From Bog-756 sp036553725 (GTDB lineage Bacteria; Actinomycetota; Acidimicrobiia; Acidimicrobiales; RAAP-2), in contig DATBOO010000156.1 in NCBI GenBank assembly GCA_036553725.1, positions 1 through 14,797 on the forward strand: DNA of 14,797 bases, in the 5' to 3' direction. Positions within the stretch are counted from its first letter, which is position 1. Every line of letters begins with the position of its first letter. A model generated the notes under the pieces. It was not told where the DNA came from. It ran no database searches and saw only the letters and a program-made list of their open reading frames with translations. The position numbers and the translations under genes are program-made. Positions 1 through 7,085 of the stretch are shown here, one piece after another.

Positions 1-234
1 CAGGATCCGTTGGACTTCCTGCTTGCCACCGGTCAGGTTGTTCGAAAAAGCGCTGCCGGCCAACTGGGCGAAGACGTTGCTGGCGACCAGAGCGACTAGC
101 CAGAGGATCAGCACCCACCACCGATGGTCATGGCACCATCCAGCGATTCGAGCCAGCGCGCTCTGTTGCGCAGGTCTTGACTTTGGTCGAGTCGGGCTGG
201 GTATCTGATCGAGCGTCGCTGAGGTTGCGGTCAT
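1..234 (-). CDS. MMPL/RND-family membrane transporter, N-terminal fragment (cut by window edge)
   Basis: Only the first 78 codons are present; the frame is open to base 1 and continues outside the window. The start is ATG (complement of 232-234), with a strong GGAGGA Shine-Dalgarno at 240-245 about 5 bases upstream. The protein has a polar N-terminus of about 27 residues, then an arginine/histidine/tryptophan stretch (RIAGWCHDHRWW) leading into a hydrophobic segment at about residues 41-55. A segment containing AGSAFSNNLTGG follows. This order (RxAxWxxxHRWWV, first membrane helix, then an FSNN-type motif) is typical of the N-terminus of actinobacterial MMPL transporters, inner-membrane proton-driven exporters of lipids or small molecules. 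The cargo cannot be judged from this fragment. Codons such as ATA, AGA, CTA and TCA are more frequent here than in the neighbours. Confidence is good for the gene and moderate for the family. Confidence 0.72.
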   Translation of the reverse strand, partial: MTATSATLDQIPSPTRPKSRPAQQSALARIAGWCHDHRWWVLILWLVALVASNVFAQLAGSAFSNNLTGGKQEVQRIL

Positions 235-245
235 TTCGATCCTCC

Positions 246-598
246 AATGTCGGAAAAGAAAACTGGGCCTGACGCCCGACGATCTGGTTTCATCGCTATC
301 CCCACCGCCGGGCCATTGGACTGCACCAAGCTCACCATCGGCTGAGCGGATCTTGCCGGTGAACATGAGCGCGGGACATCGTGAGTAATTTCATGGGACG
401 CGGATCGACATTCAAACAGTAGCCCTCGAGGATCAACCCCTCCGCCGGGGCTTGCGTGGCGGACAACGTTCACCTGGCTCGGGCTCGGGTTCCCACGTTT
501 CGACCACCGAGAATGTGCCGCCGGTCGGTTCGACAGCCGCGCCCCGTTGAGGACACAGCCATCCGGGGCCACCGGCCGGCCTGGCGCGGAAACGAGGG
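246..598. other. Intergenic stretch without a convincing gene
   Basis: About 350 bases lie between the transporter start and the amidohydrolase stop. The part from about 246 to 460 is AT-richer than the rest of the window. Frames open on both strands are GC-rich chance frames without recognisable protein features or a good ribosome binding site. The stretch contains an 8-base CCTCGAGG palindrome at about 426-433 and a possible minus-strand terminator near 254-277. No tRNA or known RNA gene was recognised. Confidence 0.5.
254..277 (-). terminator. Possible weak intrinsic terminator
   Basis: Read on the minus strand, a GGGC/GCCC stem with a 5-base loop (265-277) is followed by AG and then TTTTCTTTT (254-262). 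The short stem makes it weak. It lies downstream of the amidohydrolase operon and just before the transporter start, so it could end the operon's transcript. It could equally be part of the transporter leader. Confidence 0.25.
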
Positions 599-1978
599 TC
601 AGGCGACCATTCCCCGGAGTCGACGGGCTCTGGCGCTGACCTCCGCGCAGGCCCGCTCGGCGTCGACGGTGAGGCATCGGCGGTCTTCCACCACCTGCCG
701 GCCCGCCACCCAGACGTCGGTCACCAGTCGGCTGGACCCGGACCACACCAGGTGCTCGATCAGCTGCTGGTCATCGAGCAGCGGCACGAACGCCGGGCCC
801 ACGAGGTCGACCGCCATCATGTCGGCTTGGGCGCCGGGGGCCAGGACCCCGAGATCAGGCCGGCCGAGCGCCAGGCCCGCCCCCCGGGTGGCCAGATCCA
901 GTGCAGCCGACGCCGGCAGGGCGGCTGCGTCCTGCTGTCGGATACGGGCCAGCATGGCGGCCAGGCGGATCTCCTCCCACAGGTCGAGGTCGTTGTTCGA
1001 GGCCGGACCGTCGGTTCCCAAGCCGACCCGGATGCCCATGGTCAGGAGCTCGACCAGGGGGGCGACTCCCGAGGCCAGCTTGGCGTTGCTCTGCGGGCAG
1101 TGGACCACGGCCACGTCGTGGTCCCGACAGATGGCCATGTCCTCGGGAGAGAGCCAGATGCCGTGGGCGGCCAGCACCCGCCCGTCGAGGACACCGGCCT
1201 TCTCCAGCACCGCCGGTGCCGAGGCCCCGTGCTCGGAGGCGAAGCGGACGCCCTCCGCCTCGGTCTCGGCCAGGTGGATATGGAACAGTGCGTCGATCGG
1301 TCGGGCGGCGGCGGCGATGTCGGCCAGCACCGGAATCGGCACGGTGTAGGCCGCGTGGGGCGCGAAGCCGACCTCGATCCTTCCCTCCTCGCCGTGGCGT
1401 CGCCCGTGGAAGTCGACGATCTCGGCGATGCGCTCCGCCCACCACTCGTCGCCGGATCCCCCGCCCGGTAGCTGCAGGACCCCCGGCGTCACCACCGCCC
1501 GCGAGCCGGCGGCCACCACCGCGTCAGTCAGAGCGTCCTCGTGAAAGTAGGCCTCGCAGGTGGTGGTCACGCCGAAACACAGCAGCTCGGCGGCCGCCAG
1601 CGTCATCCCCCAGTACACATCCTCCTCGGTCAGGTGGGCTTCCTGGGGCCAGAGCACCTCGTTGAGCCAGCGGTCGAGTGGGAGGTTGTCGCCCGACCCC
1701 CGGAACAGGGTCATCGGTGAGTGGCAGTGCGCGTTGACCAGGCCCGGCAGGAGTGCGCCACTCACCCGTACCTCCCGCGCCACAGGGTGCCCTCGGTTGT
1801 CCGAGCCGGCCGGACCGACGTGGGTGATCGCTGACCCCGACACCTCGACCACACCGGGCCGGAAGACCTGGGTTCCGCCGTCACACGGAACCACCGCATC
1901 CGCCAGGTAGCGCACGGTCTCGCGTGTCGCAGACAGCACGGGCGGGGCGGTCCCGGGCGGGCCGACCTTGTCAGTCAC
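599..1978 (-). CDS. Amidohydrolase, 5-methylthioadenosine/S-adenosylhomocysteine deaminase-like
   Basis: A 459-residue cytoplasmic metal-dependent hydrolase of the MtaD/TrzN/AtzA-like amidohydrolase branch. The expected metal-binding landmarks appear in order: PGLVNAHCH (HxH at about residues 84-86), HIHLAET (third histidine), HGIWLSPED (fourth histidine), VHCPQSN, and GLGTDGPASNNDLDLWEE, which carries the catalytic aspartate. The length fits the family (about 430-460). The likely reaction is hydrolytic deamination of an adenosine-type or related amine substrate, but this branch is functionally diverse and the substrate is not certain. The frame stays open upstream inside rpiB. The GTG start at 1976-1978 is preferred because its GTGA overlaps the rpiB stop by 4 bases, which indicates translational coupling, and because it gives the normal family length. 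No strong Shine-Dalgarno is visible, consistent with coupling. It is the last gene of a minus-strand operon. Confidence 0.85.
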   Translation of the reverse strand: MTDKVGPPGTAPPVLSATRETVRYLADAVVPCDGGTQVFRPGVVEVSGSAITHVGPAGSDNRGHPVAREVRVSGALLPGLVNAHCHSPMTLFRGSGDNLPLDRWLNEVLWPQEAHLTEEDVYWGMTLAAAELLCFGVTTTCEAYFHEDALTDAVVAAGSRAVVTPGVLQLPGGGSGDEWWAERIAEIVDFHGRRHGEEGRIEVGFAPHAAYTVPIPVLADIAAAARPIDALFHIHLAETEAEGVRFASEHGASAPAVLEKAGVLDGRVLAAHGIWLSPEDMAICRDHDVAVVHCPQSNAKLASGVAPLVELLTMGIRVGLGTDGPASNNDLDLWEEIRLAAMLARIRQQDAAALPASAALDLATRGAGLALGRPDLGVLAPGAQADMMAVDLVGPAFVPLLDDQQLIEHLVWSGSSRLVTDVWVAGRQVVEDRRCLTVDAERACAEVSARARRLRGMVA

Positions 1979-2457
1979 CGGGTCGGGGCCGCCGGTCGTC
2001 CGCCGCCACGGGCCGACTCCTCGGCTTCGATGACGGCGAGCTCCTCGATGCGGGCCACGTGCCGTCCTCCATCGAAGGGAGTGGCCAGGAACACGTCGAC
2101 GATGTCGAAGGCCAGCTCGGTTGCGACCACCCGCGCCCCGAACGAGAGGACGTTGGCGTCGTTGTGGCGTCGGGCCAGGCGCGAGGTGTATTCGTCGTGG
2201 CACAGGGCCGCACGCGCCCCGTGCACCTTGTTGGCCGCGATGGCCTCGCCCTGGCCGCTGCCGCCGATGACGATACCGAGGTCACCGTCACCCCGGACCA
2301 CCCGCCGGGCCACGTCGGCACAGATGGGCGGATAGTCGACCGGTTCCTCCGAGTAGGTTCCGATGTCCTCCACCTGGTGGCCCCCGTCCTCGAGGTGCCG
2401 GACCACCGCGCCCTTCAAGACGTATCCCGCGTGGTCGGAGCCGATCACCAGGCGCAT
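1975..2457 (-). CDS. rpiB: Ribose-5-phosphate isomerase B
   Basis: A 160-residue member of the RpiB/LacAB sugar-phosphate isomerase family, which interconverts ribose 5-phosphate and ribulose 5-phosphate in the pentose phosphate pathway. Visible landmarks are the N-terminal IGSDHAG motif (Asp8, His9) and the phosphate/anion-hole loop GGSGQGEAIAANK (residues 65-77). Also visible are HDEYTSRLARRHND (about 87-100, including His98) and the NVLSFGARV strand. A glutamate at 71 in the loop, instead of a catalytic cysteine, resembles the actinobacterial form of the enzyme. The ATG start (2455-2457) is preceded by GAGGAG at a good distance. Its stop overlaps the GTG start of the amidohydrolase, and a small unknown gene lies 31 bases upstream. 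The last 15 or so residues are Arg/Gly/Pro-rich and look like a poorly conserved tail. Confidence 0.93.
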   Translation of the reverse strand: MRLVIGSDHAGYVLKGAVVRHLEDGGHQVEDIGTYSEEPVDYPPICADVARRVVRGDGDLGIVIGGSGQGEAIAANKVHGARAALCHDEYTSRLARRHNDANVLSFGARVVATELAFDIVDVFLATPFDGGRHVARIEELAVIEAEESARGGGRPAAPTR

Positions 2458-2488
2458 CAGGTCGTGCTCCTCGCCGTCGACGTCTGTA

Positions 2489-2677
2489 TCACCGATGTTC
2501 CCATCTGATGCGCTTGGCGCGGTCGGCCCGCACGTAGCCGGACTCCACGAACCAACGTGTGGCGCGCTCGAGCGCCTCCTTGGGCGGCCGGACCAACTGG
2601 GGGTTCATGAACCGGGAGTGGAGTTCGAAGCTCTCACCCTGGTGTTCCGCCAACAGGGTGGCGAGGTCGAACGGCAC
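2489..2677 (-). CDS. Small protein of unknown function (62 aa), first gene of the rpiB operon
   Basis: The frame uses G/C-ending codons like the neighbouring genes and ends 31 bases before rpiB on the same strand, so it is probably co-transcribed. Two GTG starts are possible. The one at 2675-2677 is preferred because a GGAG (2685-2688) sits 7 bases upstream; the other GTG (2681-2683) is too close to it. The protein is charged and has no membrane segment or signal. Its first half includes EHQGE, FELHSRF and MNPQLVR, which faintly recalls the N-terminal stretch of class III aminotransferases. The rest of such an enzyme is absent. It could be a remnant, a small independent family, or a chance resemblance. 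No function is assigned. Confidence 0.5.
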   Translation of the reverse strand: MPFDLATLLAEHQGESFELHSRFMNPQLVRPPKEALERATRWFVESGYVRADRAKRIRWEHR

Positions 2678-2909
2678 GGTCACTCTCCGGTCGGTCGGCG
2701 CGGGTGCAATCAGCGTAGTGCGTAGGTGCCGGACCGGCCCCCGCCCGGGACCGTACGGGGCCGAGCCGGCCGGCGCCGTCGACTCCCGGTACCGCCCCCG
2801 AGGGCGTTGCTACGATCGGGTCGTCTGCTCGCCGGCCGGGTTTCGGCACCTGACGGTGAGCCGCCACTACGTGCCGTCCGACGATGGCGGCACAGGGGAG
2901 GTAGACAAC
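2678..2909. promoter_or_regulatory. Divergent promoter region between the rpiB operon and the secreted hydrolase gene
   Basis: This 232-base spacer separates two divergent transcription units and must hold the promoters of both. A plus-strand TACGAT (2811-2816) is an acceptable -10 hexamer, but no good -35 is seen at the usual distance. On the minus strand, TACGCT (complement of 2712-2717) lies 34 bases before the small gene's start. Both assignments are weak. The spacer is otherwise GC-rich without clear repeats. Confidence 0.35.
2895..2902 (+). promoter_or_regulatory. Strong ribosome binding site that sets the hydrolase start
   Basis: GGGGAGGT lies 7 bases before ATG 2910. It decides the start, since the reading frame is open for another 117 codons upstream, through the divergent promoter region and into the rpiB-operon gene on the other strand. 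Confidence 0.75.
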
Positions 2910-5090
2910 ATGCGCACCGGAACGCAGCCCATCAGGGCCTCTGCGCGGCGGGCCCGTTCCCACACCGGGGCCGTCGTGGTCGCGCTCGTCGTGGGGGCGC
3001 TGACCGTCAGCACCGTCGGCACACCGGTGTCCGCTGGGTCAGCCGCCGGTCCGGCCACACCGGTCTCGGCCCTCACCCCGGCCAGCGCGTCAGCCACCAC
3101 CGGTACCCCGGTAGCCCCGTCGGCCGCGTCCACCCCTCCTCAAGCGGGAGTCGACGCCGCGCCGACCGGCTGTGACCCGATCGACCCGACCCAGTGCCTG
3201 CTCCCCTATCCCGACAACTTCTTCACGGTCCGCGACCGGTCCACACCGACGGGCCGCCGGGTCGACTTCCCCCTGGCGGCGATGCCCCAGAATGCGAGCG
3301 GGGTCCCGATCGATCCGACCGCCTTCAACCGGAACGACGGCTTCAGCCCGGGCACACCGGTGCTGCTCCACGTCAACGGGATCGACCTCGCCCGCAGCAA
3401 GGTCGCACCGATCACCGACATCGGTGCCTCGCTCGACGCGCCGGCGCCGATCGTGATCATCGATGCCCGCACCGGGAAGCGGGTCCCCTATTGGGCGGAG
3501 CTCGACGCCAACGACCCGAACCCGGCCGAGCAGGCCCTGATCATCCACGCCGGGGTCGACTACCTGGACGGCCACCGGTACATCGTGGCGCTGCGCAACC
3601 TGGTGGACGGCAGCGGCCAGGCCATCCCGCCCAACGCCGTGTTCCAGGCCTACCGGGACGGCACCCCCCTCGCCACCAAGGCGGAGCAGCGCCGCCAGCC
3701 GCACATGGATCGGATCCTCAACTCCCTGCAGTCGGCCGGGATCGATCGCCACAGCCTGTATCTGGCCTGGGACTTCACCGTGGCCAGCCAGCAGAGCCTG
3801 ACCGGGCCGATGCTGCACATCCGCGACGACGCCTTCCACCAGCTGGGCAACGGCGCCCCGGCATTCTCAGTGGCCAGCGTGACCAACTTCACCACCGCGG
3901 AGGACCCGCTCATCGCCCGGCACGTGGCCGGGACCTTCTCCGTCCCCAGCTACCTCGACCAGCCGGGCGGGCCCCCGGGGTCGCAGTTCAACCTGGGCCC
4001 CGACGGGCTGCCGGCCCAGATGCCGGGCAACGTCCAGACCGCCAACTTCGAATGCAACATTCCCCGATCGGTGGTGTCTGACGGGTCCTCCTCCACCGCC
4101 ACCGTCTACCCCGGGCATGCCATGCTCTACGGCCACGGCCTCCTCGGCAGCGCCGACGAGGTCAACGACTCGGTGATCGAGAGCATGGCCGGGGTGGGCA
4201 ATTTCGTCGTGTGCGGCACCGACTGGCTGGGACTGGCCAGCCAGGACGTCGGCACCGATGCCGGGATCCTCACCGACCTCTCCCACTTCCCGATCCTGCC
4301 CGACCGCGGCCAGCAGGGAATGCTGGACTTCCTGTTCCTGGGCCGGTTGATGACCAGCGCGGCCGGCTTCGTCTCCAGTCCCGCCTTTCAGGCCGGCTCG
4401 GCCCACCCGACCATCGACACCTCGGGCGGCCTCTCCTACTACGGGAACAGCCAAGGTGGCATCCAGGGGGGAGCCCTCACCGCCGTGTCCCAGGAGTTCA
4501 CCCGTTCCGTCCTGGGCGTGCCCGGCATGGACTACTCGCTGTTGCTCAACCGGAGCGTCGACTTCGATCCATTCGAGGCCGTCCTCAACTCGAGCTATCC
4601 GGACAAGCTCGTCCAGCAGATCGGCCTCGGTCTGATCCAGATGCTGTGGGACCGCTCCGAGGCCGACGGCTATGCCCAGTTCATGACCGACAACCCGCTC
4701 CCGGGCACCCCGGCCCACCAGGTGCTGTTGGAGGAGGCGTTCGGCGACCACCAGGTGGCCAATATCGCCACCGAGACCGAGGCCCGGACCATCGGCGCCG
4801 CCATCCACCAGCCTGCGCTGGCCCCGGGCCGGTCGCCTGACGTCGTGCCCTTCTACGGGATCCAGCCACTATCGGGCCCGATCTCCCAGGGTTCGGCGCT
4901 GTTCGTCTGGGACAGCGGCACGCCGGCCCCACCCCTGACCAATACGCCCAACCGGGCGGGGGCGGATCCACACGGTGTCCCCCGGGCGCAGCCGGATGCC
5001 CAGTTGCAGGGCACCACCTTCCTGTTGCAGGGGGTGGTCACCGACCCGTGCGGCGCCAGCGCCTGTACGGCAGTCCCGTCCGGGGGTTAG
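2910..5090 (+). CDS. Secreted alpha/beta-hydrolase-like protein, probable esterase/lipase
   Basis: A 726-residue protein. The N-terminus has a basic region (Arg9, Arg13, Arg14, Arg16), a hydrophobic core at about 21-37 and an Ala-x-Ala-like site near VSA (residues 40-42), so a Sec-type signal peptide is likely. A low-complexity Ala/Thr/Pro/Ser linker follows to about residue 85. A conserved-looking N-terminal domain then begins with CDPIDPTQCLLPYPDNFF. A Gly-x-Ser-x-Gly-type nucleophile elbow (YGNSQGG, Ser514) and a late ADPHGVPR (His688) are the likely Ser and His of a catalytic triad; YGHGLLGS near residues 409-416 could form the oxyanion-hole region. The layout recalls large bacterial extracellular lipases/esterases with a lipase-specific N-terminal domain. 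Substrate is unknown. Two cysteines near the C-terminus (PCGASAC) may form a disulfide. The gene is monocistronic and converges on the alcohol dehydrogenase gene. Confidence 0.75.
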   Translation: MRTGTQPIRASARRARSHTGAVVVALVVGALTVSTVGTPVSAGSAAGPATPVSALTPASASATTGTPVAPSAASTPPQAGVDAAPTGCDPIDPTQCLLPYPDNFFTVRDRSTPTGRRVDFPLAAMPQNASGVPIDPTAFNRNDGFSPGTPVLLHVNGIDLARSKVAPITDIGASLDAPAPIVIIDARTGKRVPYWAELDANDPNPAEQALIIHAGVDYLDGHRYIVALRNLVDGSGQAIPPNAVFQAYRDGTPLATKAEQRRQPHMDRILNSLQSAGIDRHSLYLAWDFTVASQQSLTGPMLHIRDDAFHQLGNGAPAFSVASVTNFTTAEDPLIARHVAGTFSVPSYLDQPGGPPGSQFNLGPDGLPAQMPGNVQTANFECNIPRSVVSDGSSSTATVYPGHAMLYGHGLLGSADEVNDSVIESMAGVGNFVVCGTDWLGLASQDVGTDAGILTDLSHFPILPDRGQQGMLDFLFLGRLMTSAAGFVSSPAFQAGSAHPTIDTSGGLSYYGNSQGGIQGGALTAVSQEFTRSVLGVPGMDYSLLLNRSVDFDPFEAVLNSSYPDKLVQQIGLGLIQMLWDRSEADGYAQFMTDNPLPGTPAHQVLLEEAFGDHQVANIATETEARTIGAAIHQPALAPGRSPDVVPFYGIQPLSGPISQGSALFVWDSGTPAPPLTNTPNRAGADPHGVPRAQPDAQLQGTTFLLQGVVTDPCGASACTAVPSGG

Positions 5091-5097
5091 GTGCTGC

Positions 5098-5114
5098 CGA
5101 TCCTTGTCGGATCG
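5098..5114. terminator. Possible hairpin between convergent genes
   Basis: CGATCC (5098-5103) and GGATCG (5109-5114) form a 6-base-pair stem with a 5-base loop, 8 bases after the hydrolase stop. There is no T-tract on either side, so it is a weak candidate for a two-way terminator in the 71-base convergent gap. Confidence 0.3.
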
Positions 5115-5161
5115 AGGGAAGGTCAGGTCTCGGTCGGCGGCCAGCCAGTTCGATACCCTGC

Positions 5162-6313
5162 TCAGATGTCGAACTTCACCACGCCACGGACGTTGGAGCC
5201 CGCGGCCAGGTCGTCGTAGCCGTTCTGGACTTCGTCGAGGGTGTACTCCTGGGTGATCAGGCCGTCCACCTCGAGGAGGCCGGCCTGGTACAGGCGGAGC
5301 AGGTTGGGGATCTGGACCCGCGGGGAGCACGAGCCGAAGACGGTCCCGAGCAGCGCCTGGTTGAACATGGCCAGGTTGAACAGGTTGAGGGTGACCTGGT
5401 CCTGGTTGAACGGGGCGATGGCGGTGGCCACCACCCGGCCGTCCTTGGAGGCCAGCTGCATGGCCGGGCCCACCATGTCCCCGGTGAGCACGCCGGGGGT
5501 GAGGATGACGACGTCGGCCATCCGTCCCTCGGTCAACTCGGGGATCAAGAGGTTCGCCTCGAGGATCGAGGCCGCTCCATGGGTGGCGCCGATCTGCTTG
5601 GCCTTCTCCACCTTGAAGGGGAGCGGGTCGACGGCGATCACGTAACGGGCCCCGGCGATCTTCGCCCCCTGGACGGCACCCGACCCGACGCCGCCGCATC
5701 CCACCACCACCACCGTCTCTCCCGGCTTCACCTTGGCCCGGTCCACGGCCGACCCGAAGCCGGTGGAGATGCCGCAACTGATCAGCGCCGCCGCCCTCAG
5801 CGACACGCCCGGGTCGATCTTGACCAGGGACGCCTCGTTGGCCAGCACCGATTCGGAGAAGGTCCCGAGCTGGGTCATCCGGTTCACGTGCTGGCCGTCC
5901 AGGCTGTGGCGCCACTGCCCGTCGGACATCATCGGGCCGGCCAGGATGGTCATCCCCAGGTCGCAGAGGTACTGGCGGCCCGAGGCACACCAGAAGCACC
6001 GGCCGCACGCCGGGATGAACGAAGAGGCCACATGGTCGCCCACCGCCAGCGACTCCACTCCGGGGCCCACCTCGGCCACGATGCCCGCGCCCTCGTGGCC
6101 ACCGATCATCGGGAACATCGAGTCGACGCCGAAGACCTGGAGCACCTCGGTCGGGGCGCTCATGTCCCCGGTGCGGAGGTGCTCGTCGGAGTGGCACATG
6201 CCCGCATAGGCCATCTGTACCAGCACCTCGTGGGGACCGGGGGCCTCGACGTCGACCTCCTCGACCTTCCAGGGCTCGTTGAGCCCCGAACAGACAGCAG
6301 CGCGAATCTTCAT
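5162..6313 (-). CDS. Zinc-dependent alcohol dehydrogenase, NDMA-dependent (mycofactocin-associated) type
   Basis: A 383-residue medium-chain dehydrogenase/reductase oxidising an alcohol to an aldehyde or ketone. Catalytic zinc ligands are visible as Cys40 (GMCHSDE), His73/Glu74 (GGHEGAG) and Cys180 (SCGISTG). The structural zinc site is C-x2-C-x2-C-x7-C (Cys103, 106, 109, 117). The Rossmann motif is VVGCGGVG (Gly205, 207, 210), with Asp229 indicating NAD. The overall sequence resembles the Rxyl_3153/NDMA-dependent group, nicotinoproteins with tightly bound NAD(H) that need an external acceptor. Known members co-occur with mycofactocin genes, and mycofactocin is thought to be that acceptor. 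The ATG at 6311-6313 follows AGGGGAGGA about 10 bases upstream; the open frame extends 24 codons further but lacks family similarity there. It lies downstream of mftR on the same strand, with a 139-base gap. Physiological substrate is unknown. Confidence 0.9.
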   Translation of the reverse strand: MKIRAAVCSGLNEPWKVEEVDVEAPGPHEVLVQMAYAGMCHSDEHLRTGDMSAPTEVLQVFGVDSMFPMIGGHEGAGIVAEVGPGVESLAVGDHVASSFIPACGRCFWCASGRQYLCDLGMTILAGPMMSDGQWRHSLDGQHVNRMTQLGTFSESVLANEASLVKIDPGVSLRAAALISCGISTGFGSAVDRAKVKPGETVVVVGCGGVGSGAVQGAKIAGARYVIAVDPLPFKVEKAKQIGATHGAASILEANLLIPELTEGRMADVVILTPGVLTGDMVGPAMQLASKDGRVVATAIAPFNQDQVTLNLFNLAMFNQALLGTVFGSCSPRVQIPNLLRLYQAGLLEVDGLITQEYTLDEVQNGYDDLAAGSNVRGVVKFDI

Positions 6314-6336
6314 TATGGGTGGTCCTCCCCTTGGGA

Positions 6337-6353
6337 CGGCGCCGCGGGCGCCG
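6337..6353 (-). other. GC-rich hairpin in the alcohol dehydrogenase leader
   Basis: CGGCGCC (6337-6343) and GGCGCCG (6347-6353) form a perfect 7-base-pair stem with a 3-base loop. It lies 24-40 bases before the dehydrogenase ATG, in the 139-base mftR-to-dehydrogenase gap. No T-run follows on either strand, so it is not a classical terminator. It could be a leader structure, or chance in this GC-rich DNA. Confidence 0.35.
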
Positions 6354-6452
6354 CATGGCTCTGGCCCCAGCATCGCGCCATCCACGGAGCCGCGTCGAGC
6401 CGGGGTCGTGCGGGAACGCCATCGGCCGACCCCCGCAGACCATCCCCTCGAG

Positions 6453-7085
6453 TCATCCCCGCAGGCTTCCCTCGTCGAACCCGGTAGCCAGCAGTTGCAG
6501 GGCCCGGTCGACCTCGCCGGTCAGGTCGTCGGTGTCGTAACGGGCCCAGCAGGTGAAGGCGGCGATGGCCGCGCCGAGGGCAGCGCGGGCCACCGTCTGG
6601 GGCGCCAGATCGTCGGCGTCTCCGCCGATCCGGCCGGCCACGAAGCGGGCCACCACGTCGCACCACTCGGCGTAGCGGATGGCGGAGTGGGCCACCAGGG
6701 TCGGGACCGAGCTGATCAGACCCATCCGGATGCGCAGCTCGTCGAGCTCGCCGGCGCCGAACCGGTTGGTGGCCACCACCGCTCGGCGGAGCACGTCCAT
6801 CATCGGCTCGTCAGCCGGCGCCGATCCCAGTTGGTGCTCCAACCGGACGAGCTCGGCATCGAACTCGCCCCACACCACGTCGCGTTTGGAGTCGTAGTAG
6901 CGGAAGAAGGTGCGGCGACTCACCCCCACCGCCGCGGCGATCTGGTCGACCGTCGTCTCGTCGTACCCCTGGTGGTTGAAGAGGTCGAGGGCCGCCCGCG
7001 CCACCTCCTCGCGGGAGGTGGCTGGGCGTCGCCCACGCGCTGATCCGGGTGCCCCGCCGGGCCCGGTGTGCTCCGAGACGGTCAT
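6453..7085 (-). CDS. mftR: Mycofactocin-system TetR-family transcriptional regulator MftR
   Basis: A 210-residue TetR-family repressor. The DNA-binding region is at the N-terminus: RRPATSREEVARAALDLF (19-36), then the helix-turn-helix at about 44-63 (TTVDQIAAAVGVSRRTFFRY) and the YDSKRDVVWGEFD segment that follows. This N-terminus closely resembles MftR proteins found next to mftA in actinobacteria. The C-terminal ligand-binding domain is alpha-helical and more variable. MftR of mycobacteria is reported to respond to long-chain acyl-CoA; whether this one does cannot be seen. The ATG at 7083-7085 follows GGAAG with a short 4-base gap. Upstream in-frame codons would run into the mftA promoter region and are not family-like. 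It is divergent from mftA and likely controls both directions and itself. Confidence 0.92.
   Translation of the reverse strand: MTVSEHTGPGGAPGSARGRRPATSREEVARAALDLFNHQGYDETTVDQIAAAVGVSRRTFFRYYDSKRDVVWGEFDAELVRLEHQLGSAPADEPMMDVLRRAVVATNRFGAGELDELRIRMGLISSVPTLVAHSAIRYAEWCDVVARFVAGRIGGDADDLAPQTVARAALGAAIAAFTCWARYDTDDLTGEVDRALQLLATGFDEGSLRG

Noticed and set aside
231..746. A minus-strand frame spanning the gap between the amidohydrolase and the transporter
   Set aside because: It overlaps the end of the amidohydrolase in another frame, has no ribosome binding site at its start and shows no family features.
6314..6452. The GC hairpin region as an intrinsic terminator for mftR
   Set aside because: No T-run follows the stem on the minus strand, so it does not have the form of an intrinsic terminator.
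5048..6487. A plus-strand open frame opposite the alcohol dehydrogenase
   Set aside because: The minus strand encodes a dehydrogenase with all zinc and NAD motifs; the plus frame is a compositional shadow.
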